Positions 29,701 to 34,322 of a DNA stretch of 64,000 bases are shown one piece after another. The position numbers were made by a program, and so were the translations under genes. The notes under the pieces were generated by a model, which was not told where the DNA came from, ran no database searches, and saw only the letters and a program-made list of their open reading frames with translations. The DNA comes from G965240365 sp965240365 (lineage in GTDB: Bacteria; Pseudomonadota; Gammaproteobacteria; Eutrophobiales; Eutrophobiaceae). The DNA lies in the NCBI GenBank assembly GCA_965240365.1, contig OZ251218.1, positions 2,728,001 to 2,792,000 on the forward strand, read 5' to 3'. Every line of letters starts with the position of its first letter. The first letter of the stretch is position 1.

Positions 29701-30044
29701 GTGATGAAGTGGCCAGGCTGACCCGCGTATTACAAAGCGTGCGCGCCCGCGTCCGCTGGCTGGAAGGGCTCAAAACCGACCCGGCCGAAAGGGAACGCCT
29801 CGGCCAGACCACGGGCGCGGAACTCACCCTTGACCGTCTGGAAGCCATCATAGAAGCCACCCGCGCCCAGGCCGGTTCCATAGAAAACCGCATCCGCCTG
29901 CTGCTGGAAGGCGCCAGGGCCATGCTGCCGGCAGAGCCGGACTTCAAGGCCGAGGCGGGGGATTATGAGGCCATGGATGTCGTGCAATACGGCGACCCCT
30001 CATTCGACCTTGGGGCCTTGACAGGGGAAAGGGGTTTGTATTGA
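11097..30044 (+). CDS. giant adhesin, fragment 4 (repeats, C-terminus)
   Basis: An open frame of 6,315 codons, the C-terminal two thirds of the adhesin. Residues 1 to about 5480 are beta-strand repeats (GAGTLTLSGANTYTG family), including blocks nearly identical in DNA every 1.06 kb between 17.9 and 20.3 kb. From about 27546 the pattern changes to strand-rich haemagglutinin-like sequence (GNDITTLAGANLNGQLNYID). An in-frame palindromic repeat lies at 28233-28291. Near residue 6100 a hydrophobic stretch (LTLFGMIGAGIALSLSQ) precedes CEEQYGC, followed by about 190 residues of acidic, coiled-coil-like helix to the stop. There is no C-terminal beta-barrel, so this is not a classical type V autotransporter. 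A Cys pair near the end recalls the surface-anchoring Cys pair of HMW1-type TpsA proteins (inference). The nominal GTG start is inside a repeat and is unlikely to be used. Confidence 0.85.
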   Translation: MVTLTYTGDHLYTGSVSILAGRLVVRGNLPSSILIVQGGVHDLRGRPESYRGVRLISGSIIDSGRAVEGSETRVKGSLTVNADTRSGESYGEFDLRSGTVSATLAGSGALVKRTGVTTADRNPGGLVTLSGNNTYSGQTTVEAGVLRITHANALGTPATGETNTTVRSGATLQLSGGVSFSNREILTLSGQGVAADVFTYSSSPPLGALHSLSGNNTWNGAINLGAPAKINAQGAFVRQTRLQEGQVYTLRLTGQINNRGHNLTLSAFAGVFEVQFQSGAHRRAAATIEVSPAGAGPAITGAGGLIKAGGGPECATAGECATADTLQNSRVTLAGASDYTGQTTINAGELWLTHAEALPGALNLANQAGAQLVVAANATIGSLSGGAPSTASGNALDNGRIIILKGYTLTINQTTAGTYGSRIIEQDPDPVPNPAPGGANLVKTGAARLTLTGDSAYTGTTTVSGGALNIRQPNALGPTTGAAGRVTVNGGTLELQFNTGPRTFGKNLRLAGPGALSDPDDTASARLGALRSIRGTNTLSGRITLTGNATLYSATGADLTLAGIISHGAGSFGLLKRGAGVLTLTAANTYTGRTDIQQGELRLNHSGGNALHNTSAVNLSADNSSSNTAKLSVLTNETIGALSGGSATGGNVEISKGVTLTVNSVAGANTTYNGLIREVGASTITTRANLIKTGAGRLRLTRPNEYTGTTTVSGGVLAIASNQALGTGAGAAGGVTVNGGTLELATSGGAVSFSKLLTLHGSGHDNQGALRNATGVNTWASVITLGDAALIRNVNPATVDSLILSGGVSGTNRDLTVAGAGHTLISSALATGAGNLLKQSAGTLTLSGTNTYTGTTTVDGGTLAITGSGALGAGTVRVNSGGVLALSSDPDGTSLTLNRALTLNGGALGNVRGNNIYSGALTLTDDSVIRSTSGTLTVSGPLKLQTDAVSETAAIPHDLTVAGAGNVGLSGIISGAGGLNKTGGGTLTLSGANTYSGDTLVRGGTLALGASDRILNTGKLVIDGGTFSMGAFNETVGGVELKGNGNISGTGTLTLNNAGAGEANRRNFILESGTVGVILAGSAGLIKQGAADTLVTLARANTYTGETEINGGTLRINDPNGLGGTGASSGTTINSGGILESALVTSTQTIMINAGEALTLNGGVLRLRKQYTDTTNRTFGNSITLGADSAIEHRLVNPTSILGLCGGDVCDRTTTLSGNLVLQSASGGTTTGHTLTIRTRKTGQLFGNYISSVVLSGNISGAGGLIKEGAGDLRLTGTSNTYTGPTTIDGGSITLTRNDAISTASRLVINNGATLAMGAFNQTLRGLQLNDGNITVNNARLGGTTEAALGATARGVLTVTPARVAADPDGKGEFDVRKGTIAAILRGTNINLIKRSDGTATAADPDDIGGTVRLSFAGAHPLTGEVTIEAGRLIIDGTLSGGVLTVRGTYDLKGRDRNWTGVRLVSGRIIDSGREVADGSGGTRTEYGALTISGTFNLESGLVSARLSGTGAALSKNAATGENPDLVTLSNPGNDYTGLTTVNNGTLRITNSGALGAGRVVVSSGGTLELNPAEGSNLDLSQALTLAGGALASLRGNNIWRGNVGLTANNSTIRSAAGSTLDVRGPLSLQSGETPAARNLTIRGAGNVVLSGIISGLGGLIKGVDATDSGRLRLTGDNTFAGAVSVNHGVLRVAHNNALGTDPANAASTTTVAAGATLELAPASGDLTLAATETLSLAGDGVNTAAEGDPAVYLGALRNVSGNNTVNGAITLAGDVTIYSASGAANGLTLAGNIGHGTTAYGLSKTGAGKLTLSGANTYTGDTNINAGELELQGGAALADNAAVDLGTVPSARLTVTNSEIIGSLSGGGAAGGHIQIESGETLTVNQTADLEYNGRIGGLGNLKKTGTNTLTLTGANDYEGTTEVDAGTLAISRSSGLGTADGGTTVNAGATLKLDGDNLSVAEDLNLSGTLANAGDGNIWSGALTLTGTGTLDSGAGETLTVSGAIGGAGGLNKTGVGVVALMGTGVNTYAGATNVNAGILRVGKSSALGTPAAPTGGTTPITNTTVAAGATLELAPAAGISGLTLAATESLSLAGDGVNTAAAGDPAVYLGALRNVSGSNTVSGTITLAADATIHNAAPGGNSLTLAGISGAHNLTVTGAGNTTINGIIAIGAGRLSKAGTGRLTLTGVNSYTGDTHINDGELELDNADGNNVIAQSANVILASTGSPKLSIASNQTIRSLRGGGEVAIAASQRLTVDQAGNTTYNGLIRGTGAGGLTKDGTGTLTLGGANTYGGTTLVNAGALVITHSNALGLATAGNGTSVASGATLRLSGNNLAVADALSLSGTLANTGGNNEYSGALTLAGTGALDSASGRTLTVSGAIGGAGRLSKTGAGVVALSGTGDNTYAGATNVAAGILRIRKSSALGAATTAGNTTVAAGATLELDSASGNLTIAENLELTGQGVNTAADGAPPVYLGALRNVSGDNTVNGTITLAGDTTIYSAGGRNNSLTLAGVISHGATAYGLRKIGAGKLTLTGANSYEGDTDIDAGELELNNSDSAALHDSSAVKLANVAGAQLTVTNSETIGALSGGGAAGGNIAIASGERLTINQAGNTSYSGLIRGATAAGLSKDGTGTLTLGGANTYGGTTLVNAGALVITHSSALGLATDGNGTSVASGATLRLSGNNLAVADALSLSGTLANTGGNNEYSGALTLTGTGALDSASGRTLTVSGAIGGAGGLNKTGAGTLALMGTGDNTYAGATNINAGILRIGKSSALGTPTSGANGGTTVAAGATLALAGGSSGLTLAATESLELTGQGVNTAAEGAPAVYLGALRNVSGDNTINGTITLAGTTTIYSAGGTGNSLTLAGVISHGATAYGLRKIGAGKLTLKGANSYEGDTHIDAGELELDNTDGNNVIAQSANVILATTGSPKLSIASNQTIRSLRGGGEVAIADSQRLTLNQAGDTSYNGVISGAGAAGLTKDGTGTLTLTGANTYGGTTLVDAGALIITHSSALGLATAGNGTTVASGATLRLSGNNLAVADALSLGGTLASQGGNNEYSGTMTLTGAGPVTLNSATANNTLTVSGAASLGNQRLNITGAGHTALTGAISGGNQTAGGIVKDGAGRLTLEGDNNSYIGAIRLADNGGTLRVRHSNALGRATLAGPVTIGAGATLELDGGAGNLAVQKRVFLANNSTLRNLSGANTLRPRLTITRGAASSPISVTIDNRQAPASTTDASASLTLSGVNRNATDFSVALSFTGPGNTFTGPINTGADSSLSKAGTGRLTLNGTSSYTGLTDIRQGTLIIGEDNAINAGSRLIVGQLQSGASAAVPGVFAMGEHNQTFSGVRLNAGSITASPSAPSTDDTPPTRGILTVTPARQTGEPDGKGEFDLRSGTIQAILAGADVNVMKRSDGTTAADQTPTGAAADIGGTVRLSYTGSHLYTGETRILAGRLLFSGSASGSILVVENNTTHDLKGREESYRGVRLIRGSIVDTGDPENSTSTGSLTVNSGGGVLSAGEFDLRSGTVSAKLAGSGDLVKNAATGAGVPNRVILSGNNTYSGQTRINSGILRITSNTALGTAPMVGGVTPTTNTTVNSGGTLQLAVSGSLNIPATESLTLDGGLLHSLSGANTWAGNIDLDDDSRILAQSAESAAGATTAPAATTLRLSGAIDKDGHRLTLEATGAGTTGDGTETRRRAASSITVQRAGTDTNAIAITGAGGLRKAGSGLVTLASRNDYTGLTDIMGGELKLDIARAIQGAAVRLANTSGARLTVTQDTTIGALSGGGANGGNIEITKGRILTVNSATGADTTYSGVISETGASTNTARVSLVKTGAGKLTLGGSNSYTGTTTVSNGILAISHSNALGTGTGANARVTVNTGGTLELEGPTSGTGLSLGKLLTLNGPGFNSGTTESPLYQGALHNALGNNTWSGAITLAGNTTIVQAILGNTLTLSGGVGLATDVTGATLTLAGNGNTAITNAIATGTGGLSKTGGGTLTLSATNTYTGVTRVEGGTLKLGQDAAIDDDSRLVVAGGTFDLAGYDNTFDGVQLLSGTISDSGRTVLNLDTPESVTGKLTLNNASTSSLRYFDLREGTVSARLAGTAGLRKTGAGKVTLASANSYTGATFIDAGTLAIGDNHALGFDDSDEAASTTTTTVATGATLELDPGAGETLTINNENLTLNGQGVLDGDVRQGALRNVSGTNTWSGAIRVASNATTIHNANTTGTAPTLILSGTLTLESATDPAVAANLTLTGAGKTRITGQITGLGGLIKQGGGTLVVNNSSSTNPNNYQGGTEIREGELELQGGEASPDHGAAGQGVTLSRGATLRVSNNETIGSLKDAAESNPGGNVVIVKGQTLTVANATDTTYSGVISEANPAGETSTLSANLTKTGAGVFTLAGQSTYTGRTRVQGGTLALGRDQAISRGNQLFVENGATFALGRFNNTFANNTGRTGILNSALVSLSDGNITRNPEAGENQGVLTVNGGPLLGVGFALRKGAVSAILAGNTGLTKLNPLDRTVTTVVLSGANRYTGRTDVSEGTLALGANDVIPDGSTVDIGTDDASPVAAIFDLRGFNDTVAGVVLRSGNINGTGTLTVNSTGKFDLRRGTVRAALAGTADLEKNQVSATIAGPVTLSGTNTYEGETNINAGNLTVTGNNALPDNSAVTLNNDATNNSAKLIIQASETIGTLAGGHNTGGGHIDITKGQTLTINQTAPGVYNGVIREIGDSTTDRASLIKQGAGKLTLGGTNLYTGLTTVREGILAVTNDDALGTADMGTLVNTGAALELSNNVTVVSEALTLSGAGVSATPGALRNATGDNTWNGAITLAGDTTFASDSGRLTVGSALTLTHSDEAADLTITGAGDTTLNGRITGLGGLIKQGAGTLVVSNSNSANPNDYLGGTEIREGELELQGGEASPDDGAAGRGVTLSTDATLRVSNSETIGSLRDNSADTTPGGNVVLGGFVVLTVNNDTDNPTTFSGEISDGGGFGRLTKDGEGVFTLAGENTYTGLTTVKGGTLALGRDNAIAGSNVLRIESGGIFDLRAFSNAFTRGVQLASGEIRATGADSNRDSNQGKLFVNNPIGAFSLFSGTIEAKLAGTAKLSKVTTGTVRLRGLNSYTGITEISKGTLALEGSDDVLPTNTRLEVGTVRVSGPDATDATLDLGTTNATVGHVLLRGGNIVRAAGATANQGVLTVNPAAGDKIDLRRGTVSAILAGDANLEKDSVTITWRVLPAPAVTETRQGVVTLSGPNRYTGTTTINAGELVLTGGAALPDNSAVALATATSAKLTIQNTETIGSLSGGSATGGGIDITKGQTLTVNQTTDGVYNGVISEVGDTGRANFTKTGAARLTLGGLNLYTGLTTINAGTLAIANTGALGSGTGSLGTVVNTGGVLELAGGGLNIEDEELALNDGTLRNAAGEGDADNTWGGAITLAGSGGRIDGTGGLTLDGAIDGTTVGQQDLTIAGSLTASFNSAIGGRVALRDFIVEGAAQIILNANLTATRRVTFSNITAAEAVNQTAGVLRAPELLLQNNAGSVNLVSEGNDITTLAGANLNGQLNYIDRNGFTIGTVGDVSGITTNNAGVSLAAGLAEAGALNIGADIRAGSGEVRLASQNGDINGAGGVVATSSRLTVTASGGIGVNGAFRTEFTGTEAGSLNISTSGAGAAGNINLIDPGLNTRVLALNTDDATAQTIRLRRHSGESRNPGQTTSGESRTPILVNNTTAGASALDANDTLIFDGPAQLDSDINTNNPAFTFNGPVTTNANLPTAGRPRINTGRGALTFRSTINAGANTLALTSNRLTLFDDITAGALDMSGATELVISGNSPTLNVNPVNIRFPNTMTGRGALTIPGMRGQDLDVGAGLRLAANMRGYRGHLIIGGRITPEGMTPYYGRSVSNIRVNVPNLTISRPIETGGPLTLLAGDIRLTANIRTGGQLGILAAGPNVPGLSGSRGVIDASAGPVRLSVPADRVDPARPSAALVAVGGFASSSNINLSLARRELDVASGQGAASFDPGSRFTDRVTDPAFRDFVARLGMTLGASGPLGLQFAQAFSSNPAAGLVAAETLAFVDLSLLGEELTLFGMIGAGIALSLSQCEEQYGCAPNITLAELDTLIEQLEARVNELERRWVEADDAGQAVVYQQLFDYWRELKTFEDYREELKRYILTEEDPGEDSLEALPEATGDSDEVARLTRVLQSVRARVRWLEGLKTDPAERERLGQTTGAELTLDRLEAIIEATRAQAGSIENRIRLLLEGARAMLPAEPDFKAEAGDYEAMDVVQYGDPSFDLGALTGERGLY
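17976..20330 (+). repeat. tandem ~1.06 kb near-identical units in the adhesin
   Basis: The phrase ACCTACGGCGGGACCACCCT occurs at 17976, 19035 and 20097, spaced 1059 and 1062 bases. Each occurrence is followed by hundreds of bases that match almost exactly (the GTSVASGATLRLSGNNLAVA region and its follow-on). A more diverged version begins near 8390. Confidence 0.75.
28233..28291 (+). repeat. in-frame palindromic repeat near adhesin C-terminus
   Basis: GTCATTCCGGCGAAAGCCGG followed by AATCCAGGACAAACAAC and a second GGCGAAAGCC core. It adds the peptide RHSGESRNPGQTTSGESRTP within otherwise strand-rich sequence and keeps the frame open. Confidence 0.8.
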
Positions 30045-30068
30045 CGGGGAAGCAGTAACAAGCCCCCG

Positions 30069-30137
30069 CTGTCATTTATGGACAGGAGTCCTGTATGCGG
30101 CGACCTGCCTGTTGCAGGCAGGGCCAGGCGGGAATGA
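30069..30137. repeat. intergenic composite repeat after the adhesin
   Basis: GTCATTTATGGACAGGAGTC followed by CTGTATGCGGCGA, a TGCCTGTTGCAGGCA palindrome and a GGCGGGAATGAC end. The same first element occurs inverted inside the adhesin (near 330 and 898) and again at about 31209 and 44335. Confidence 0.75.
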
Positions 30138-30211
30138 CAACACAACACTTGCACTAACAACCCATTCCCGGTAAATTCCGCAGAATCCCGCCAATTCCCA
30201 AGGAAAACCGC

Positions 30212-30661
30212 ATGGCCACGATGATCACAGAAGTGTACGAAGCCTTCCGCAAAGTCGGCATCCCCGACCCCGAGGCAAAGCATGCGGCCGAGGCCCTGTC
30301 GGCGGAAAATGTGAGCACAAAAGCCGATATAAACGGGGCAGAAAAGAGGCTGGGCGAAAGGATCAGCCGAGAGGTTGCCGCGCTTGATGACAAGTTCAGC
30401 CGCAGGATGACCGATCTTGATGACAAGTTGAGCGACAGGATTGCCGACCTTGATAGCAAGCTGAACGAGAGGATTACCGATCTTGATGACAAGTTGAGCG
30501 ACAGGATGACCGCGCTTGATGATAAGTTCAGCCGTGAAATTGCCGGCGTCAAAGCCAGTATAGCCAAACAGGATCGAGACATGGCCGTGATGAAATGGAT
30601 GATGGCGACAACCATAGCAGGCATTCTCTCCCTTGTGATCAAGAGTTTTTTTCCAGTTTAA
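30212..30661 (+). CDS. tail-anchored coiled-coil protein, copy 1
   Basis: A 149-residue protein of unknown function. Residues 1-40 form a conserved head (MITEVYEAFRKVGIPDPEAKHAAEAL). Residues 45-120 are a predicted long coiled coil built from 11-residue units of the form DLDDKLSDRIT, repeated about five times. Residues 128-149 are one hydrophobic helix ending in KSFFPV, so the C-terminus probably sits in a membrane with the coil exposed. It resembles short DUF1640-like coiled-coil membrane proteins, but I do not assign a function. A diverged tandem copy lies about 130 bases downstream, including matching upstream sequence (CCCGGTAAATTCCGCAGAA), so the whole gene and its leader were duplicated. 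An AAGGAAAAC stretch upstream is a plausible ribosome site. Confidence 0.75.
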   Translation: MATMITEVYEAFRKVGIPDPEAKHAAEALSAENVSTKADINGAEKRLGERISREVAALDDKFSRRMTDLDDKLSDRIADLDSKLNERITDLDDKLSDRMTALDDKFSREIAGVKASIAKQDRDMAVMKWMMATTIAGILSLVIKSFFPV

Positions 30662-30787
30662 AAACCTTGTTTCCCATTCCGGCCTGCCTGCCACGGCAGA
30701 GCCTAAGCGGGAATGCCAACACAACACTTGCGCCAGCAAGCCATTCCCGGTAAATTCCGCAGAACAAACCAATATCAGGGAAAACCG

Positions 30788-31183
30788 ATGGCCACGATGA
30801 TCACAGAAGTGTACGAAGCCTTCCGCAAAGTCGGCATCCCCGACCCCGAGGCAAAGCATGCGGCCGAGGCCCTGTCGGCGGAAAATGTGAGCACAAAAGC
30901 CGATATAAACGGGGCAGAAAAGAGGCTGGGCGAAAGGATCAGCCGAGAGGTTGCCGCGCTTGATGACAAGTTCAGCCGCAGGATTACCGACCTTGACGAC
31001 AAGTTGAGCGACAGGATTACCGCGCTTGATGACAAGCTCAGTGAAAAAATCAGCCGTGAGATTGCCGGCGTCAAAGTCAGTATAGCCAAACAGGATCGAG
31101 AAATGGCCGTGATGAAATGGATGATGGCGACAACCATAGCAGGCATTCTCTCCCTTGTGATCAAGAGTTTTTTCCCGGTTTAA
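30788..31183 (+). CDS. tail-anchored coiled-coil protein, copy 2
   Basis: A 131-residue paralogue of the preceding gene. The first 75 residues are virtually identical and the C-terminal anchor (MKWMMATTIAGILSLVIKSF) is identical. The coil is shorter by about two 11-residue units and has a unique SEKIS stretch. The ATG at 30788 is chosen because it aligns with the copy-1 start and follows the same GGGAAAACC leader; an earlier in-frame start at 30713 would translate the repeat-derived leader. The length difference lies entirely in the repeat array, which is consistent with unit gain or loss by slippage or recombination. Function is unknown. It could cooperate with the neighbouring adhesin or form a hetero-oligomer with its twin, but nothing in the sequence proves either. 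Confidence 0.75.
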   Translation: MATMITEVYEAFRKVGIPDPEAKHAAEALSAENVSTKADINGAEKRLGERISREVAALDDKFSRRITDLDDKLSDRITALDDKLSEKISREIAGVKVSIAKQDREMAVMKWMMATTIAGILSLVIKSFFPV

Positions 31184-31596
31184 AAATATCGTTTCCCGTC
31201 CTCCCGCCGTCATTTATGGACAGGAAGTCCTGTATGCGGCGACCTGCCTGTTGCAGGCAGGTCAGGAGCAAGCTGCCGAGGATGCCCGTACCGCCTGGCC
31301 TGCCTGCTGCAGGCAGGCGGAAGGGGATGTCAGGGTGTTAAACAGGTTCCGACTTTTGCCGGCCTGCGCATAGCGGGCGGAAATGACTGCATTATTGACA
31401 TTCCCGCTTATGCGGGAATGTATTGAATAAACCACTGGATTCCGGCCTTCGCCGGAATGACGACGGGGGCTGTTGGATGTTCTTCCGCCTTCCTATAGCA
31501 GGCAGGCCGGAATCCAGGAAGGCGATACCGGGGTGTTAAATGGATGCCGGTCTGCACCCGCCGGCACAAGCCAAAATGCCCCTTACACCCCCAAAC
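31184..31596. repeat. 413-base intergenic repeat cluster
   Basis: No gene seen. It contains the TATGGACAGGAAGTCCTGTA element (about 31214), two TGCCTGYTGCAGGCA palindromes (about 31245 and 31302), an inward-facing pair ATTCCCGCTTATGCGGGAAT (about 31401) and GATTCCGGCCTTCGCCGGAA (about 31438), and a degenerate copy near 31500. It lies between convergent genes. Confidence 0.7.
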
Positions 31597-34017
31597 TCAA
31601 GCCGCCACTTCCCGCATTGCCTGTTCCCGCCGCCATTGCTGAAACGGACGCCATTGCAGGGCCAGCACCAGCGCGATCAGCGCCAGACCGATCAGGTAGA
31701 TCCACTCCTTGGGCGGCTGGTCGGGTCTGGCCACTTCCACCCGCGTGACAATATCGCCCCAGGTCGCGCCGGCCTTTTCGGCCAGGCCCTGGAAGCCGAC
31801 CAGATTATTTATCTCATAGTCGCCGCCGTCCGCAAGCGGCGTGAGTTCCAGACCGAAGGCCGCCGGCCCGTCCGCCTCTGCCGGCGCCTTGAGCGTAAAC
31901 AGCCTGAACCGGTCGCCGTAATCGGTCTGTCGGGTGATATGCACGCGCACCCGCTGTTCCGGCTCGACGGCAAACTCTCCGGCCACGAAATTGGCGACCG
32001 GGATCTCTTCAAACGCCGGCGAGATCTTGTTCATCACATAATCGGGCCGGAACAGGGCGAACATCGCCAGCAGCAGCAATATGGCCTCATACCAGCGCAC
32101 CTTGACCAGCAGCCAGCCCTGGGTGACGGAACTGAAACAGAAGATCGCCAGCAGGGAGACGATGAAGATCATGATCCCGTGCAGCCAGGAATCCACCCCG
32201 ATCAACAATAATTCCGTGTTGAAGATGAACACAAACGGCAGCAGGGCGGTGCGGATGTCATACAGAAAACTCTGCACCCCGGTGCGCAGCGGATTTTCGC
32301 CGGAAATAGCCGAGGCCGCAAAGGCCGCCAGACAGACCGGCGGGGTCGAATCCGCCATCAGACCGAAATAGAAGACAAACAGATGCACGGTGATCAATGG
32401 CAATTCCAGGCCGGCGGCGGAACCAAGCTCAACCAGCACCCCGGCCAGCAATGAAGCCACCACCAGATAATTGGCCGTGGTCGGCAGGCCCATGCCCAGC
32501 AACAGCGCCAGCAGGGCCGTCAGGATCAGCAGCAGATAGACATTGCCGCCGGACAAGGTCTCGACCACGCCGACCATGGCATTGTTCAGGCCGGTTGAAG
32601 ACACGGCCCCGACAATGATCCCGGCCGTGGCGACCGCCACGGCGATGCCGGTCATATTGCGCGCGCCCGTCACGAGGCCGCTGTAAATCTCCGCCAGCGA
32701 GCCCTTGAGGCCGGCGCTGAGGCCGTCGTTTTGCCGGCGGGCATCGCGCAGATGTTGATAGACGATGATCCCCATCAGCGCCAGATTGGCATAAAACACT
32801 GCGGCCCCGGCCGTGAGCCGCGCCACCATGAGCAGATAGACCAGGACGATGATCGGGATCAGAAAATGTATGCCGCTCAAAAAGATCGCCAGCAGCGCCT
32901 TGCCCCGGATTTCCTTGGGAAAATCATTGGCCGTCAGTCCCTGCAAGCCGAGCTTGCAGGCTTCCAGGTGCGAAATATAAAACAGCGCCATATAGGAAAT
33001 GACGGCCGGTATCAGCGCATGGAGCAACACATCGAAATAGGAAATGCCGATCAACTCGGCGATGATGAAGGCGGCCGCGCCCATGATCGGCGGCATGATC
33101 TGCCCGTTGGTGGAGGCCGCGACTTCAATCGCGCCCGCCTTGGTGCCCGGGAAACCGGTTTTTTTCATCACCGGGATGGTAAACGTGCCGGTCGTGACCA
33201 CATTGGCGATCGAAGAGCCGGAGATCGACCCGGTCATGCCGGAGGCCAGGATCGCGGCCTTGGCCGGGCCGCCGCGGTATTTGCCGACCATGGCAAAGGC
33301 AAGGTCCAGGAAATAGCGCCCGGCCCCGGCGCGATCCAGCAACGCGCCGAATAACACGAACAGGAAGACGAAGCTGACCGAGACATCAATGGGAATGCCG
33401 AAGATCGCCTCGCCGGTAAACCAGTGATAACCGATCAACCGCTCCAGCGAGACGCCTTTATGGGAAATGACGTCCGGCATTTGCTGGCCGAAGATGGAAT
33501 AGACCAGGAACAGGCCGGCCACGATCACCAGCGGCAGCCCGACCGAGCGCCGGGTGGCCTCCAGCAGCATGAACATACCCACCCCGCCGATGATCGCCTC
33601 CACCGGCACGCCGCCGATCTCCAATAAAATGCCGCTGCGCGAACTGATGCCCGCGTAATTAAAATACACATAGAGCGCCGTCCCGGTGGCGACCAGGGCC
33701 AGGGCAATATCCAGCGGCGGCACCTTGTCGCCGAAGGATTTCTTCGACCCCGGAAACAGCAAAAACGCCAGCAACAGGCCGAAGCCCAGATGAATTGCCC
33801 GCGCGGGCACGCCGCCGGTGGCGGTAAAACCTAAGGGAATGGCAAAGGGCGAGGCGATAAATAACTGAAACAGCGACCAGGCGGCCGCGATAATGCCGAT
33901 GACCACGGCGTAGCTCGGCGCCAGTTGCCGGCCGCTGTTTTCAAACTTATCAATGGTCGCCTGGATATTATCCTGGCCGGGGCCGGCGCCGTCAGCCGGT
34001 GGTGACGTTTGCGTCAT
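31597..34017 (-). CDS. TRAP transporter fused permease (DctQM, 4TM/12TM) with DUF3394
   Basis: This is the membrane part of a tripartite ATP-independent periplasmic (TRAP) importer that uses an ion gradient. It has 806 residues. After a short cytoplasmic N-terminus come about 16 hydrophobic helices, the first group corresponding to the small DctQ subunit and the rest to the DctM subunit (for example GSISGSSIANVVTTGTFTIP, typical of the transport domain). The last 130 residues contain a soluble segment (EPEQRVRVHITRQTDYGDRF) matching the DUF3394 extension found on such fusions, then a final helix. The start is supported by GGGGGAG about 10 bases upstream. It pairs with the TAXI binding protein 305 bases upstream on the same strand. 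The substrate is unknown; TAXI systems are often proposed to take up glutamate or other small organic acids. Confidence 0.93.
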   Translation of the reverse strand: MTQTSPPADGAGPGQDNIQATIDKFENSGRQLAPSYAVVIGIIAAAWSLFQLFIASPFAIPLGFTATGGVPARAIHLGFGLLLAFLLFPGSKKSFGDKVPPLDIALALVATGTALYVYFNYAGISSRSGILLEIGGVPVEAIIGGVGMFMLLEATRRSVGLPLVIVAGLFLVYSIFGQQMPDVISHKGVSLERLIGYHWFTGEAIFGIPIDVSVSFVFLFVLFGALLDRAGAGRYFLDLAFAMVGKYRGGPAKAAILASGMTGSISGSSIANVVTTGTFTIPVMKKTGFPGTKAGAIEVAASTNGQIMPPIMGAAAFIIAELIGISYFDVLLHALIPAVISYMALFYISHLEACKLGLQGLTANDFPKEIRGKALLAIFLSGIHFLIPIIVLVYLLMVARLTAGAAVFYANLALMGIIVYQHLRDARRQNDGLSAGLKGSLAEIYSGLVTGARNMTGIAVAVATAGIIVGAVSSTGLNNAMVGVVETLSGGNVYLLLILTALLALLLGMGLPTTANYLVVASLLAGVLVELGSAAGLELPLITVHLFVFYFGLMADSTPPVCLAAFAASAISGENPLRTGVQSFLYDIRTALLPFVFIFNTELLLIGVDSWLHGIMIFIVSLLAIFCFSSVTQGWLLVKVRWYEAILLLLAMFALFRPDYVMNKISPAFEEIPVANFVAGEFAVEPEQRVRVHITRQTDYGDRFRLFTLKAPAEADGPAAFGLELTPLADGGDYEINNLVGFQGLAEKAGATWGDIVTRVEVARPDQPPKEWIYLIGLALIALVLALQWRPFQQWRREQAMREVAA

Positions 34018-34079
34018 GATTCCGCACTCCCCCTGTTGTTATCTTTGGAAGCTCTGAATAAATCCATCCTGGATTTCCC

Positions 34080-34284
34080 TGCCTGCAACAGGCAGGTCAG
34101 AGCACGCAAGGTGAAAATGCGATTTTCACCTTGCTTCAAAATCAATGACTTGCATCATTGCCAAGTTATTGATTCTGGGGCGGTACGCCTGCCTGCTGCA
34201 GGCAGGTCCCTGTACCGCAGGAAACTCTGATTCAATCAGAGTTTCCCTTTGGAACCGGGGGACTGATCCCGGTCCCCCGGGGCC
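34080..34284. repeat. array of five consecutive hairpins between TRAP genes
   Basis: The 305-base gap between the binding protein and the permease holds inverted repeats in series. These are a perfect 13-base stem at 34106-34134 (GCAAGGTGAAAAT, loop GCG), an imperfect AATCAATGACTTG stem at about 34139-34174, a GGTAC...GTACC stem enclosing TGCCTGCTGCAGGCA at about 34182-34216, a perfect 13-base stem GGAAACTCTGATT at 34220-34246, and CCGGGGGAC/GTCCCCCGG at 34255-34280. In the transcript these could stabilise or terminate mRNA. Confidence 0.75.
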
Positions 34285-34322
34285 GGGCCTGCTGACAGGG
34301 TGTCAACAAGGCCCAGGTAAAC

